Positions 44,286 to 54,764 are shown, counted from the first letter of the stretch. The stretch is DNA of 64,000 nt from Novosphingobium subterraneum (GCF_000807925.1 NZ_JRVC01000007.1:124001-188000), one strand, 5' to 3'. Translations and numbers: made by a program. Notes: generated by a model from the letters alone, not told the origin.

Positions 44286-44314
44286 GCGCTGCGGGGTGTA
44301 CCGCTCCGCAGCGC
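44286..44314. terminator. bidirectional terminator between TonB receptor and diguanylate cyclase genes
   Basis: GCGCTGCGG/CCGCAGCGC stem (44286-44294 and 44306-44314), located between convergent stops. Confidence 0.7.
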
Positions 44315-45616
44315 TCAGTTCTGGCGTGACTTGATTGTTGCCAGCCTTGGCGCTTCGCGTGCCGCGCGCTTTTCTGCAGAGCTCACGCAGTTCTTGCCAG
44401 CCTTCTTGGCAGCATAGAGCGCAGCGTCGGCAATCGGCACGATGTCGGTTGCCGATGTTGCCGTTTCGGGGACGGTCGCGATGCCGAGCGAGGCAGATAT
44501 TGCGCACTCGTGGCTGGCGCTCAGCGATTCGATGCGCTGGCGCAGGATTTCGGCCTTGTCCATCGCGTCCTCGAGCGAGCAGTCGGGCAGGATGGCGACC
44601 AGTTCCTCCCCGCCATAGCGGCAGACCACGTCGGTCGGCCTGAGGCACCCGACGATCTGTGCCGCGACATCGCGCAAGACGGCATCGCCCTTGGCGTGGC
44701 CATGTTCGTCGTTCAGTTTCTTGAAGTTGTCGAGATCGAGCATGACCACGGCAGTGCTTGCCCCGGTGCGCGAACCGAGCGACACGAATCGTTCCAGCGC
44801 GTCTTCCATGTAGCGGCGGTTGTACAGCCCGGTCAGCGGATCGCGCAGCGACTGGGTGCGCAGCTTCTCGCGCAGGGCAATGTTGGAAAGGGCGAGCGAC
44901 ATGGAGTCCGCCAAGGCGCGGCCGAGGCGGCGGATTTCCATGATGTGATCGTAGGCGCCATCCGAGTCAGGATGGGCGATGATCAGCAGGCCGTGCAGCT
45001 GTCCGCAGGCCATCATCGGCATTTCGACGGTGGCGATTTCCGAGGGATGGTGCGCGCAGCACAGGGTTCCGACTGCCGGCGAATTGACGTGCGGCTTGCC
45101 GCGCTTCAGCGCCCAGCAGTTCGAGGGCGAGAGCATCTCGGGAACGCTGTAGCCCTCGGGCATGTCCCACGCCCGCGCGAGATCGAGCCGGTCGCGCGAG
45201 TTGTTGAACACGAACAGTGCGGCGCCGTAGCTGGGCAGCAAGCGGCGCGCTGTGGCCATCAATACGGCGCCAGCGTCCTCATAGGTCTCGGCGGCCTGGA
45301 GCATATCGGTCATCGCGAACAGTTCCTGGATCTGCTCGCGAGAGTCGCGGGTGATAACGTAGTTCGTGATGTTGCGGTTGCGCACAGACTGGGCTGCCCG
45401 CTTCAGGACCAGCTGAAGTGCAAATAGAGCCACCATGCAGCAGGCTGCAACTATGGCGAGAAAGTCGTGGTACTTGTCGGCCACGACCATCGGCAGGATC
45501 ACGGCACAAAGCACCAGCGCATGCGCGACTAGAGTCGAGATATGCACTTTCTCAAGGCTTACCTCGTCATCAAGAAGCTGGCGTTTCTCTGACGATTCAC
45601 GATCTGCGGCGGCCAA
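44315..45616 (-). CDS. membrane diguanylate cyclase with GAF-type domain
   Basis: About 433 residues. Two N-terminal membrane helices (about residues 30-80), a GAF-like sensor (about 100-245), and a GGDEF domain with GGEEL in the active-site position (RYGGEELVAILPD) and RDPLTGLYNRRYMEDAL. It should make cyclic di-GMP, but the sensed signal is unknown. I start at a TTG (45616) because GGAGGA precedes it; another TTG lies four codons upstream. No EAL domain. Confidence 0.87.
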   Translation of the reverse strand: MAAADRESSEKRQLLDDEVSLEKVHISTLVAHALVLCAVILPMVVADKYHDFLAIVAACCMVALFALQLVLKRAAQSVRNRNITNYVITRDSREQIQELFAMTDMLQAAETYEDAGAVLMATARRLLPSYGAALFVFNNSRDRLDLARAWDMPEGYSVPEMLSPSNCWALKRGKPHVNSPAVGTLCCAHHPSEIATVEMPMMACGQLHGLLIIAHPDSDGAYDHIMEIRRLGRALADSMSLALSNIALREKLRTQSLRDPLTGLYNRRYMEDALERFVSLGSRTGASTAVVMLDLDNFKKLNDEHGHAKGDAVLRDVAAQIVGCLRPTDVVCRYGGEELVAILPDCSLEDAMDKAEILRQRIESLSASHECAISASLGIATVPETATSATDIVPIADAALYAAKKAGKNCVSSAEKRAAREAPRLATIKSRQN

Positions 45617-45731
45617 GGGATCCTCCAATCATGAAGGTATGCCGCGGGGCGTTGTAAGATGGGGTTAATTCACCGGGCGTAGGACGACCAGACTCTTACG
45701 GAACGCCGGATTAACCACACCATTCAGCGCT

Positions 45732-46397
45732 TTAACGCTTGCCGAACAAAGCGGACCCGATGCGAACATGTGTCGCGCCCAGTTGCACCGCCGTTTCGAA
45801 ATCGTCGCTCATGCCCATCGACAGGCGGCTGAGGCCGTTGTCGTCGGCCAGCTTGTCGAGCAAGGCAAAGAACGGCGCGGCTTCGATCCCGGCGGGGGGC
45901 ACGCACATCAGGCCGACCACTTCCAGACCGGCTTCGCAGGCTTGCGTCAGCAGGGCGGGCAGTTCCGCCACGGCGCAGCCACCCTTCTGCTCTTCGTTGC
46001 CGATGTTGACCTGAATGAAGCACGGCACCTTGCGGCCAAGCTTGTCCTGCGCCTTGGCCAGAGCCGTCACGAGGCTGGGGCGATCGACCGAGTGAATGCA
46101 GTCGAACAGGGCGATGGCATCTTCGGCCTTGTTGGACTGCAGCTGGCCGACAAGGTGAAGCTGGACATCGGGATGGGCCGCACGGATTGCGGGCCACTTG
46201 TCCTGCGATTCCTGCACCCGGTTTTCGCCGAACACGCGCTGGCCTTGCGCGATCAGATCGAGGATCGCCTCGGCGGGCTTGGTCTTGGAGATCGCGATCA
46301 GAGTGACGTCATCGGCCTTGCGCCCGGCGATGCGGGCGGCCGTGGCGATGCGCGAATGGACCTGTTCGAGCGGCGATGAAGGGACTGCCTGTTCCAT
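45732..46397 (-). CDS. yggS: YggS/PLPBP family pyridoxal phosphate homeostasis protein
   Basis: 221 residues. The PLP lysine K38 is in AISKTKP; GENRVQE, HLVGQLQSNK, QVNIGNEEQKGG and LSMGMSDDFETAVQLGATHVRIGSALFG are family-specific. It binds pyridoxal phosphate and keeps the vitamin B6 and amino acid pools balanced. It is divergent from the ThiE/TenI-like gene 22 bp away. Confidence 0.95.
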   Translation of the reverse strand: MEQAVPSSPLEQVHSRIATAARIAGRKADDVTLIAISKTKPAEAILDLIAQGQRVFGENRVQESQDKWPAIRAAHPDVQLHLVGQLQSNKAEDAIALFDCIHSVDRPSLVTALAKAQDKLGRKVPCFIQVNIGNEEQKGGCAVAELPALLTQACEAGLEVVGLMCVPPAGIEAAPFFALLDKLADDNGLSRLSMGMSDDFETAVQLGATHVRIGSALFGKR

Positions 46398-46419
46398 GGC
46401 GCGGTGCTATAGCGCCACG

Positions 46420-46953
46420 ATGCGAAAGCGCCAGACCATCGCGAAAAGGGTGCCGCGGCGCGTGCTGCTCAGCGATGCGCGCAACGATGCCGGGCTGGAG
46501 CGCGCGATTGCGCGGCTCGGGCACGGAGATGCGCTGGTGTTCCGCCACTACCACCTCGACCGTGCGCCACGCCGCACCCGCTTCGTGACGCTGGCCAGAC
46601 TGGCGAGGCGCCGTGGCGTCATGGTCATCGGCGCCCGCGTGCCGCGGATGTGGCATGTCGATGGTGTCTACGGCGGGGCGAGAGAGATCATGGCTGGTAG
46701 CGGCCTGCGTCTGGCGACAGCCCATTCGCTGCAGGAAATAGCCGCAGCAGCACGCGCCATGGCCGATGCCATCCTGCTTTCGCCGGTCTACCCGACGCGA
46801 TCGCATCCGGGCGGGAAAGTGCTCGGCCCGGTCCGCTTCCTGATGCTGGCGCGGCTCTCGCCGCTGCCGGTGATCGCACTGGGCGGGATGACCCGCGCCC
46901 GTGCCGCGCACCTGCCGGTCCATGGCTGGGCGGCGATCGACGGGCTCGCCTAA
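46420..46953 (+). CDS. ThiE/TenI-like protein
   Basis: 177 residues. A TIM-barrel protein of the thiamine phosphate synthase superfamily: ILLSPVYPTRSHPGG and VIALGGM match the phosphate-binding part. The N-terminal HMP-pyrophosphate-binding residues of ThiE are not obvious, so it is more likely a TenI-like paralogue than a true ThiE. The ATG at 46420 is used. Confidence 0.75.
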   Translation: MRKRQTIAKRVPRRVLLSDARNDAGLERAIARLGHGDALVFRHYHLDRAPRRTRFVTLARLARRRGVMVIGARVPRMWHVDGVYGGAREIMAGSGLRLATAHSLQEIAAAARAMADAILLSPVYPTRSHPGGKVLGPVRFLMLARLSPLPVIALGGMTRARAAHLPVHGWAAIDGLA

Positions 46954-47048
46954 ACCCTTCACTCGTCGCAATTCCTGTCGGGATTCTTGACGGTGAGTCC
47001 CCTTCGGGCGCATGATGCGCGCTCAAGGGCAGGGATAGGCACAAGTTC

Positions 47049-49463
47049 ATGGCAAGCCGGGCAGCAACCACCGCGCAGGCACGCGGATCGAACGCGCGAG
47101 GAGGCTTGCGTGGAGCCGACTGGCGCGCCGTTCTGCGCCGCTCGCTGCGCCGCAGTCTGGAACTGCTGGGCGGCGGCATTCTCGCGGCGGCGATGGTGTT
47201 TCTCGCGCTCGCGCTGTTGAGTTACACGCAGACCGATCCCTCCGGCAGCACGGCTTCGGGAAGCCCGGTCGAGAACTGGATGGGCCTGGCCGGCGCATGG
47301 GCATCGGAGCGTGTGCTGCTGTTCTTCGGGTTGCCGGGCGGTTTGCTGCTCCCGCTCCTGTGGGTGTTTTCGCGGCGCCTGTGGGATTCGGAAAGCGATC
47401 TCATCGATCTTGACGAGGACGAGGACGCAGCGCCGCCCCCTAGCTGGTGGCGGCCTACGCTGCTGTTGCTTGTTGCCATGGCGCTGATCGGCACTGCGCT
47501 CTCGCTCTGGGGGGCGAGCACGTCGAGCCGCCTGCCTGCCGGGCCAGGCGGGCTCTCGGGCCTGCTGGGAGCCGCCGCGGTGAGCGGCCTCGCCGGATTG
47601 GTGCCGCAGGTCTCCGCGCTGTGGTTCACGGTTCCGCTTGGGCTTGTCTCGCTTGCAGGAGGCCTTGCCATCGCCAGCCGGATCTTTGCATTCGACTGGG
47701 CCGGAATGCTCAGCTTGCCGTCGTTCCTGCGCCGCCAGCCGCGCGAAGTTGCGTTGGGAGACGAAGAGGACGAGGCCACTGTCCGTCCGCCAAAGAAGGA
47801 GCGCCGCGAGAAAGAGGCACGCGCGGCTGCCGACGCGATCGACGTCGAGGAGGCGCTCTCGCAGCGCAAGCCGACCGAGATCACCGATCCCACTCGCACG
47901 CCTGCGCCTGCGGCTGTGCAGCCCAAGGCACGGCAAGGGGATCTGTTCGACAAGTACGAGCTGCCCTCGATCGAGCTGCTGGTCGAAGCGCCCGCAGGTT
48001 CGACCCAGAAAATCGACAAGCTGGCACTCGAACGCAATGCCCGCCTGCTCGAGAACGTGCTCGACGATTTCAACGTAAAGGGCGAGATCACCGCGGTGCG
48101 AACCGGCCCGGTCGTGACGATGTACGAGCTGGAGCCGGCGCCGGGGATCAAGGCCAGCCGCGTGATCGGCCTTGCCGACGACATTGCCCGCAACATGAGC
48201 GCGATCTCTGCGCGCGTTTCGGCCATCCCGGGCCGCACGGTCATGGGCATCGAACTGCCCAACGCGATCCGCGACATGGTATCCTTCCGCGAATTGATCG
48301 CCTGCGAGAAGTTCGCCAGTTCCAAGGCCTTGCTGCCGATCATCCTGGGCAAGGACATTGCCGGCGAGCCGATTGTGGCCGACCTTGCGACGATGCCCCA
48401 CCTGCTCGTGGCCGGTACGACCGGTTCGGGCAAGTCGGTCGGTCTCAACTGCATCCTGCTGTCGCTGCTCTACCGGCTGACGCCGGCGCAGTGCCGCCTG
48501 ATCCTCGTCGATCCCAAGGTGCTGGAGCTCAAGTCCTACGACGACATTCCGCACCTGCTCTCGCCGGTGGTGACCGAGCCGGCCAAGGCTGTCCGCGCGC
48601 TCAAGTGGGCGGTCGAGGAGATGGAGCGGCGCTACCGCCAGATGTCCTCGATCGGCGTCCGCAACATTTCGGGCTTCAATGACAAGGTTCGCGCCTCGCT
48701 GGCCAAGGGCAAGCCGCTCGGACGACGCATCCAGGTCGGCTTCGATCCCGACACGGGCGAGGAACTGTTCGAGGAACAGCAGCTCGATTACGAGGTGCTG
48801 CCGCAGATCGTGGTCATCGTCGACGAACTCGCCGACCTCATGGTGACGGTCGGCAAGGAAATCGAAGTCCTGATCCAGCGTCTCTCGCAAAAGAGCCGTG
48901 CAGCCGGTATCCACCTGATCATGGCCACGCAGCGCCCCTCGGTCGACGTCATCACCGGCGTGATCAAGGCCAACCTGCCTACCCGCATCAGCTTTGCCGT
49001 TACCAGCCGCATCGACAGCCGCACCATCCTTGGAGAGCAGGGCGCCGAGCAGCTGCTGGGCAAGGGCGACATGCTCTACAAGCCCAACACCGACCCGATA
49101 AAGCGCGTCCACGGCCCGTTCGTTTCGGACGAGGAAGTCGAGAAGGTGGCAGATCACTGGCGTGGACAGGGTAGCCCCGAATACGTTGATTCCGTTACGG
49201 AAGAGCCGGAAGACGGCGGCTTCGGCTTCGACGATATCGACAGCGCTTCGGACAATCCGGAAGACCGCAAGTACCGTCAGGTCTGCCAGCTCGTGTTCGA
49301 AAGCCAGAAGGCCTCTGCCAGCTGGATCCAGCGCCAGATGGGCGTGGGGTACAACACGGCGTCGAAGTGGATCGAGCGTATGGAAGCCGATGGCCTCGTT
49401 GGGCCTGCCAATCACGTCGGTCGGCGCGAGATCTACCGCGACAAGGACGGCAACGTCCTTTGA
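47049..49463 (+). CDS. ftsK: DNA translocase FtsK
   Basis: 804 residues. The N-terminal region (about 1-230) has about four membrane helices; a charged linker follows; the motor domain has Walker A GTTGSGKSVGLN and Walker B VVIVDELADLM. The gamma domain at the C-terminus (RQVCQLVFESQKASASWIQRQMGVGYNTASKWIERME) reads KOPS-type polar sequences. It acts at the septum in chromosome segregation and dimer resolution. A clear terminator follows. Confidence 0.97.
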   Translation: MASRAATTAQARGSNARGGLRGADWRAVLRRSLRRSLELLGGGILAAAMVFLALALLSYTQTDPSGSTASGSPVENWMGLAGAWASERVLLFFGLPGGLLLPLLWVFSRRLWDSESDLIDLDEDEDAAPPPSWWRPTLLLLVAMALIGTALSLWGASTSSRLPAGPGGLSGLLGAAAVSGLAGLVPQVSALWFTVPLGLVSLAGGLAIASRIFAFDWAGMLSLPSFLRRQPREVALGDEEDEATVRPPKKERREKEARAAADAIDVEEALSQRKPTEITDPTRTPAPAAVQPKARQGDLFDKYELPSIELLVEAPAGSTQKIDKLALERNARLLENVLDDFNVKGEITAVRTGPVVTMYELEPAPGIKASRVIGLADDIARNMSAISARVSAIPGRTVMGIELPNAIRDMVSFRELIACEKFASSKALLPIILGKDIAGEPIVADLATMPHLLVAGTTGSGKSVGLNCILLSLLYRLTPAQCRLILVDPKVLELKSYDDIPHLLSPVVTEPAKAVRALKWAVEEMERRYRQMSSIGVRNISGFNDKVRASLAKGKPLGRRIQVGFDPDTGEELFEEQQLDYEVLPQIVVIVDELADLMVTVGKEIEVLIQRLSQKSRAAGIHLIMATQRPSVDVITGVIKANLPTRISFAVTSRIDSRTILGEQGAEQLLGKGDMLYKPNTDPIKRVHGPFVSDEEVEKVADHWRGQGSPEYVDSVTEEPEDGGFGFDDIDSASDNPEDRKYRQVCQLVFESQKASASWIQRQMGVGYNTASKWIERMEADGLVGPANHVGRREIYRDKDGNVL

Positions 49464-49491
49464 ACGCACTTGCGCGCGAACTCATGAACAT

Positions 49492-49532
49492 CCCGACATC
49501 GGAACTTAATACGGATGTCGGGGCAATTCTTT
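49492..49532 (+). terminator. Rho-independent terminator after ftsK
   Basis: CCCGACATC/GATGTCGGG stem followed by GCAATTCTTT. Confidence 0.88.
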
Positions 49533-49578
49533 CAGGGGATTAACGAGCTTCTAAGTTTGACGAGCTAGCACTGAGTTC

Positions 49579-51282
49579 ATGTTGGGTGGGTTCGGACGCT
49601 GGCTGTGTTTGGTGCTGGTGCTCTTCGTCGGTCTGAGGTCCGCTGAAGGGCATGCCGATCCCGTTCGCCCTCGCTCGGTCTGCCACGCCGATGCCGGCAT
49701 TGGTGAAACCTGGCAGGCAGTCGCATCGGCGCCGTCCCGCTGGCGCTGCGACGACAGTGGCTGGTCCCTGGCCGAAGAGGTTCTGATCCGCTTCGATCTC
49801 GGCAAGGAAGAAAACCGGGTTCTTCCGCAGAGCCTCGTCACGCATACTGGCAACTTCGAGCGGGTGGATGTGGGCGTTGTCGGGCAGCGCGGAGATATCC
49901 GCTGGTCCTCGTTCTGGCCTGAAGACGTCCATCACCTCGCTGCGGGGCCTTACATGGTGATTCCCGTGACCGGCGTGACCGCGGATGCGCAAGCCGTGGC
50001 GGTCAGGGTCGTGAAGCCCTGGGGCAAGACCATCATGAGCGAAATGCGGCTTGATCCCTTTCCCGAAGGGACCGGCTGGCCCTTGCCCCGGATCGTCGTG
50101 ATGGCGGCGATCTGCGGGATGCTGCTTGTGCCCCTGCTGATCAACACCGCGTTCTATTCCGTTCTGCCGGAACGCTACGTGATCTGGCATCTGGTCATGG
50201 TCGCAGCCATGCTGGTGCAGGCCGCCTTCGCCACGGGTTTCCTGCATATCTTCCTTGATGTCGGCGCGCTGTGGGAATGGCAGGTTTCGAACATCGCCTT
50301 TTCTGCCATGGCGGGAGCCGCGCTGCTGTTCGCCGCCAGCTTCATCGAAGCCGACAAGCTCGCGCCGCGCCTGCGGTTGCTGGGGCGGCGATTGGCGCCT
50401 GCGATCGGCATCGTCGGTCTCGTCGCCTGCATGCCCGTCGATTGGATGAGGCCATATTCATCGCCTGCGATGCACCTTTCGATCGGCTTGGCGATTGTCG
50501 TGCTGGCGGCCATGCTATGGGATGGACACCGCCGCGGCAGCCAATCGGTCCGTCTGCAGATCATTGCCTGGACGCCCATTCTCCTGATCGGGTCCTGGCG
50601 CATCTCGGCCTATCTTCTGCCAGGACTCCATCCTACCGAGGCCATCGAGCTATACCAGCTTGCCCTGGCCTTCGAGGTGCTGGTCACGGGCCTCGGAATC
50701 GTAAATCGTTTCGTCGAGGTCCGGCAGGAACGGGACCGTGCGACCGCCCGCGCCCTCGAACTCGAAGGCGTTGCCGACCGTGATCCCCTGACCGGGCTGA
50801 GGAATCGCCGCACGATCGAGGAGCGTTTCACCCAGCTGTTTGCCGGGGGGTTCCGCACAATGGCCGTCATCGATCTCGATCATTTCAAGAACGTCAACGA
50901 TACGCACGGTCATGCGATGGGCGACGTGGTGCTGCGTTCGGCAGCCGGTGCCTTGCTCGACGACCGCGACACCAAGGCGATCCGGATGGGCGGCGAGGAG
51001 TTCCTGCTGCTTCTGCGCGGTCAGGATGCTGCGGCCCGCGCCGAGCGTTGTCGCCGCGCCATAGCTGTTCGCGTTTCCGCCGAGGTGCCCGGCCTCGACT
51101 GCCTGGTGACGGCCAGCATGGGCTTGGTAGAGCACGACACCGGCGGAAATCTGCAGATAGACTTCGCCGCGCTCTATGCTCGCTGCGATCAGCTGCTGTA
51201 CGAAGCGAAGCGGCTCGGCCGCAATCGCACCATGCGGGAAAAGGTCACCAGTTTCGACGCTGCAAGCCGCGCGGTGGCCTGA
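49579..51282 (+). CDS. 7TM-DISM-type sensor diguanylate cyclase
   Basis: 567 residues. A signal peptide, a periplasmic region of about 140 residues, then seven likely membrane helices (about 165-385), and a C-terminal GGDEF domain with active-site GGEEF ([13 protein letters not shown]) and [18 protein letters not shown]. It should synthesise cyclic di-GMP in response to an extracellular ligand. The ATG at 49579 is used. It lies between the ftsK terminator and the bio genes. Confidence 0.88.
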   Translation: MLGGFGRWLCLVLVLFVGLRSAEGHADPVRPRSVCHADAGIGETWQAVASAPSRWRCDDSGWSLAEEVLIRFDLGKEENRVLPQSLVTHTGNFERVDVGVVGQRGDIRWSSFWPEDVHHLAAGPYMVIPVTGVTADAQAVAVRVVKPWGKTIMSEMRLDPFPEGTGWPLPRIVVMAAICGMLLVPLLINTAFYSVLPERYVIWHLVMVAAMLVQAAFATGFLHIFLDVGALWEWQVSNIAFSAMAGAALLFAASFIEADKLAPRLRLLGRRLAPAIGIVGLVACMPVDWMRPYSSPAMHLSIGLAIVVLAAMLWDGHRRGSQSVRLQIIAWTPILLIGSWRISAYLLPGLHPTEAIELYQLALAFEVLVTGLGIVNRFVEVRQERDRATARALELEGVADRDPLTGLRNRRTIEERFTQLFAGGFRTMAVIDLDHFKNVNDTHGHAMGDVVLRSAAGALLDDRDTKAIRMGGEEFLLLLRGQDAAARAERCRRAIAVRVSAEVPGLDCLVTASMGLVEHDTGGNLQIDFAALYARCDQLLYEAKRLGRNRTMREKVTSFDAASRAVA

Positions 51283-51415
51283 AGAAAGCCGACAAAACCG
51301 GTTTCGCTCCGTGAAATGCAAATTTCCGGTTTGCAGCTTCGCTAATTCACTTGAGCATGCGGCATCGATTTGCGCTATGGGCCTGCGAAATCGAAGACTG
51401 CGAAGGACTCCCGCC

Positions 51416-52483
51416 GTGCAAGACACCCTGCTCCGCCAGCGCGAAACAACTGCCTCGGTGGCTTCCGTTCGCACCGACTGGACGCGCGAGGAGATCGCCG
51501 CGCTGTTCGATCTACCTTTCACCGAGCTGGTGTTCCGCGCCGCAGAGGTTCATCGCCAGCACCACCGGGCGGGCGAAGTGCAGCTGTGCACGCTGCTCTC
51601 GATCAAGACCGGCGGCTGCCCCGAGGATTGCGGCTACTGCTCGCAATCGGTCAAGGCCGACAGCGGCGTCGAGGCGACCAAGCTGATGGAAGTGCAGAAG
51701 GTGCTGCAGTCCGCCGCGCAGGCCAAGGACAATGGCTCCAAGCGCTTCTGCATGGGTGCGGCATGGCGCAACCCCAAGGACCGGGACATGCCTGCCATCA
51801 TCGCCATGATCAAGGGCGTGCGCGAGATGGGCATGGAAACCTGCATGACGCTCGGCATGCTGACGCCCGGCCAGGCCGCGCAACTCGCCGAGGCAGGTCT
51901 CGACTACTACAACCACAACATCGACACCTCGCCCGAACGCTACGAGGAAGTCATCACCACCCGCACTTTCGCCGATCGCCTGCAGACGCTGGACAACGTG
52001 CGCAATGCCGGGATCAACGTCTGCTCGGGCGGCATCGTCGGCATGGGAGAGACGCGCGCCGACCGCGTCGGCTTCGTCCACGCTCTCGCCACGCTCGAAC
52101 AGCACCCGGAAAGCGTGCCGGTCAACGCGCTGGTGCCGATAAAGGGAACGGTGCTGGGCGACATGCTGGCCGATACGCCGCTCGCCAAGATTGATGACAT
52201 CGAGTTCGTCCGCACCGTTGCCGTCGCGCGCATCACCATGCCGCTGTCGATGGTGCGCCTGTCGGCCGGCCGCGAATCCATGTCCGAAGCCACGCAGGCG
52301 CTGTGTTTCATGGCCGGTGCCAATTCGATCTTCACCGGTGACAAACTGCTCACCGCCGCCAACGCCGGTGATGATGCCGATGCTGCCATGTTCGCCCGCC
52401 TTGGCCTCAAGCCGATGGAAGGCGAGGAACCGATGCGGGCGATGAAGGCGGTCGGAGGCTGCTCGGGAGGCTGCGCGGCCTGA
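51416..52483 (+). CDS. bioB: biotin synthase
   Basis: Radical SAM enzyme inserting sulfur into dethiobiotin. The CxxxCxxC cluster motif is [22 protein letters not shown] and [13 protein letters not shown] are typical. 355 residues from a GTG at 51416 with AAGGA upstream. Its stop overlaps bioF (TGATG). The C-terminus ends in Cys-rich CSGGCAA. First of a three-gene biotin operon. Confidence 0.97.
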   Translation: MQDTLLRQRETTASVASVRTDWTREEIAALFDLPFTELVFRAAEVHRQHHRAGEVQLCTLLSIKTGGCPEDCGYCSQSVKADSGVEATKLMEVQKVLQSAAQAKDNGSKRFCMGAAWRNPKDRDMPAIIAMIKGVREMGMETCMTLGMLTPGQAAQLAEAGLDYYNHNIDTSPERYEEVITTRTFADRLQTLDNVRNAGINVCSGGIVGMGETRADRVGFVHALATLEQHPESVPVNALVPIKGTVLGDMLADTPLAKIDDIEFVRTVAVARITMPLSMVRLSAGRESMSEATQALCFMAGANSIFTGDKLLTAANAGDDADAAMFARLGLKPMEGEEPMRAMKAVGGCSGGCAA

Positions 52484-53631
52484 TGGCAGACAGCACCACT
52501 CGCACCGGTTCACTGTGGTCGGCACATGTCGCCGATCTTGCAGGGCTGGGCGAAAAGGCCCGCCTGCGCAGCCTTGCTCCCCGGCGCGGGATCGACTTTG
52601 CCTCGAACGACTACCTTGCGATGTCTTCGTCGCCTCGGCTCGCGGCGGCGGTGCAGGAAGCCATCGCGCGCGGGGTTCCGTTGGGTTCCGGGGGATCGCG
52701 TCTGTTGCGTGGTAATGACCCCGAGCATGAACTGCTGGAGGAAGAAGCAGCCCGCTTTTTCGGCAGCGAATCCGCGTTGTTTTTCTCGGCTGGCTACGCC
52801 GCCAATGTCGCGTTGCTGTCCACCCTCCCACAGCGCGGAGACCTGATCGTCCATGACGAACTGGTCCACGCTTCGATGCACGAAGGTCTGCGCCTGACCC
52901 GTGCCACGGCGGTCAGTGCTGCACACAACGATCCGCAGAGCTTCGATGACGCCGCCCGCGAATGGCGTGCCAAGGGCAATTCTGGCCGCATCTGGCTCGC
53001 CTTCGAGACGCTCTATTCGATGGACGGGGACATGGCCGACGTGGCCGCGATGGCGCAGGTGGCAGAACGGCACGATGCGATCATGCTGATCGACGAGGCC
53101 CATGCCACCGGCGTGTTCGGTCCGGATGGGCGCGGCATCGCCGCAACGCTCGATGGCCGGCCGGACACCGTGGTGCTGCGAACCTGCGGCAAGGCGATGG
53201 GCTGCGAAGGCGCGCTTGTCCTGGGCCCCAAGGTCGTGCGTGATTTCCTGGTCAACCGCGGGCGTCCCTTCATCTTCTCGACCGCGCCTTCACCGCTGGT
53301 TTGCGCTGCCGTGCGCGAGGCGGTCCGGATCATGGCGGACGAACCGCAACGCCGCGAAGCCCTGCGCGCCCTTGTCGCCCATGCCGAGCGCGTGCTTGCT
53401 CCGCACGGTGCGCTGCCTTCGGGATCGCAGATCCTGCCGCTGATCCTGCACGAGGATGCACGGACCATGGCGGTCGCCGCTTCGCTTCAGGCCAAGGGGT
53501 TTGACGTGCGCGGCATCCGTCCGCCCACTGTTCCGCAAGGCACCAGCCGCTTGCGCATCTCGCTGACCCTGAATGCCACCTTCGAAGATGTCGACGCTCT
53601 GGGGATGGCTCTTTTGGAGGCACTGCGATGA
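52483..53631 (+). CDS. bioF: 8-amino-7-oxononanoate synthase
   Basis: PLP enzyme that condenses pimeloyl thioester with alanine. 382 residues. [27 protein letters not shown] and the PLP-lysine region [17 protein letters not shown] are present. It starts in the bioB stop and its own stop overlaps bioD (ATGA), so bioB, bioF and bioD are translationally coupled. Confidence 0.93.
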   Translation: MADSTTRTGSLWSAHVADLAGLGEKARLRSLAPRRGIDFASNDYLAMSSSPRLAAAVQEAIARGVPLGSGGSRLLRGNDPEHELLEEEAARFFGSESALFFSAGYAANVALLSTLPQRGDLIVHDELVHASMHEGLRLTRATAVSAAHNDPQSFDDAAREWRAKGNSGRIWLAFETLYSMDGDMADVAAMAQVAERHDAIMLIDEAHATGVFGPDGRGIAATLDGRPDTVVLRTCGKAMGCEGALVLGPKVVRDFLVNRGRPFIFSTAPSPLVCAAVREAVRIMADEPQRREALRALVAHAERVLAPHGALPSGSQILPLILHEDARTMAVAASLQAKGFDVRGIRPPTVPQGTSRLRISLTLNATFEDVDALGMALLEALR

Positions 53632-54248
53632 GCGCCTTTGTCGTGACCGGCACCGATACCGGCATCGGCAAGACGATCTTCTCCGCAGCGCTTACCGGAG
53701 CGTTGCACGCGCACTACTGGAAGCCGGTGCAAGCCGGACTCGATGACGGCGCGGACCGTGACCACGTTGCCAGTCTTTCGGGCGTGCCTGCAGATCAGGT
53801 TCTCCCGGAAGCCTACCGTTTGAACACGCCATGTTCACCCCATCGGGCCGCAGAGCTGGACGGGGTCGTCATCGATCTGGCGCAACTGGCGCTGCCCGCA
53901 GTGCGGCCGCTGGTCGTCGAAGGGGCAGGGGGCGCGCTGGTGCCTGTCACGCGCAGCACCACCTATGCCGATGTTTTTGCCTGGTGGAACCTTCCGGTCG
54001 TCGTCGTGGCGCGGACGGCGCTGGGCACAATCAACCACTCGCTCCTGACCTTCGAGGCGCTGCGTTCGCGCGGTGTCCCGATCCACGGCGTCGCGTTCGT
54101 CGGCGAGGGTAACGAGGACAGCGAGGCGACGATCTGCGCAATGGGCAACGTGAAGCGCCTTGGCCGCCTGCCGATGCTCGCCAGGCTCGATCGCGAGAGC
54201 CTCGCCGCCGCGTTCGCCGAAAATTTCCGGGTGGGCGACTTCGTCTAG
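53628..54248 (+). CDS. bioD: dethiobiotin synthetase
   Basis: ATP-dependent ring closure forming dethiobiotin. P-loop GTDTGIGKT at residues 7-15 and [11 protein letters not shown] are typical; the family usually reads GTDTxVGKT. 206 residues. The stop codon TAG at 54246-54248 lies in the terminal repeat of the adjacent MITE-like element. bioA, which often follows bioD, is not present in the window. Confidence 0.93.
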   Translation: MSAFVVTGTDTGIGKTIFSAALTGALHAHYWKPVQAGLDDGADRDHVASLSGVPADQVLPEAYRLNTPCSPHRAAELDGVVIDLAQLALPAVRPLVVEGAGGALVPVTRSTTYADVFAWWNLPVVVVARTALGTINHSLLTFEALRSRGVPIHGVAFVGEGNEDSEATICAMGNVKRLGRLPMLARLDRESLAAAFAENFRVGDFV

Positions 54249-54518
54249 AGCACTTTCCGACCAATCTGGCTCACCGTGACGGAGCCGATTTTGGCCGAGC
54301 GCGAGGATCGAGGAGGGAGCCATGCCATCGCATAGTGACCGACGAGAGACGCAGCGATCGGCCAAAAGGGGCCCGCCCCGGAGGGTTTGCCGCAGGGAGC
54401 CCCTCGGACAGCGTCGCTTTGTTTGGACGGGCCACCATCGCGCCCTGCACAAGGCTCCTTGCCGAGAAGCGCCCTGCGACAATCACGGTAAGCCCGATTG
54501 GTCGGAAAGTACTCTAGA
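54244..54518. mobile_element. 275-bp MITE-like element with terminal inverted repeats
   Basis: Both ends carry a 23-bp terminal inverted repeat with one mismatch: left TCTAGAGCACTTTCCGACC and on (54244-54266); right end, read inward, TCTAGAGTACTTTCC and on (54496-54518). No transposase is encoded. Short frames inside are of the type spuriously annotated in sphingomonads. The palindromic TCTAGA at each end includes CTAG, a target sequence known for IS5-type insertions, so the true boundary may lie inside a duplicated CTAG. The left tip provides the bioD stop. Confidence 0.85.
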
Positions 54519-54633
54519 TCACCAGATGCAGCGCGTTTGCCGCTGCGGTCAGGACCAGGACGCCGATCGCGAAGGCTTCGGCCGGGATGCCGCGCGTTGG
54601 CCGGATAAGGGTGGGGCTCAGTTGAATCGTCAT
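54514..54633 (-). CDS. 39-residue small membrane protein, 3' end in the MITE
   Basis: The ATG at 54633 has AAGGA eight bases upstream. The product begins MTIQLSPTLIRPTRGIPAEA and ends with a hydrophobic helix (FAIGVLVLTAAANALHLVI). The TAG stop lies in the right tip of the MITE-like element, so the original protein may have been longer. Function unknown. A promoter-like stretch with TTGACA lies upstream. Confidence 0.5.
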   Translation of the reverse strand: MTIQLSPTLIRPTRGIPAEAFAIGVLVLTAAANALHLVI

Positions 54634-54719
54634 TGGTAGAGTCCTTGCTCGTGGGAACACGAACCCGAGCGAGGTCGCCTTGGGCCTTTTCGAATCGCGG
54701 CAGAATTGCGCGACAAGAA

Positions 54720-54750
54720 CTCTACTAATGCGCTTGAGATTAATGTCAAC
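54720..54750 (-). promoter_or_regulatory. promoter/operator candidate for the 39-residue gene
   Basis: TTGACA at 54744-54749 (minus strand) lies in an imperfect palindrome TTGACATTAATCTCAA; a weak -10 (TAGTAG) lies 16 bases further. It could bind a repressor, possibly iron-responsive, by inference only. Confidence 0.3.
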
Positions 54751-54764
54751 TAAATAAGTGGAGT

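Noticed and set aside
46959..49469. 836-codon open frame opposite ftsK
   Set aside because: Same artefact; product is Arg/Asp-rich with no family match while ftsK is unambiguous.
54322..54639. 105-codon frame across the MITE
   Set aside because: Lies in the non-coding repeat and runs past its end; of the type spuriously annotated in sphingomonad repeats.
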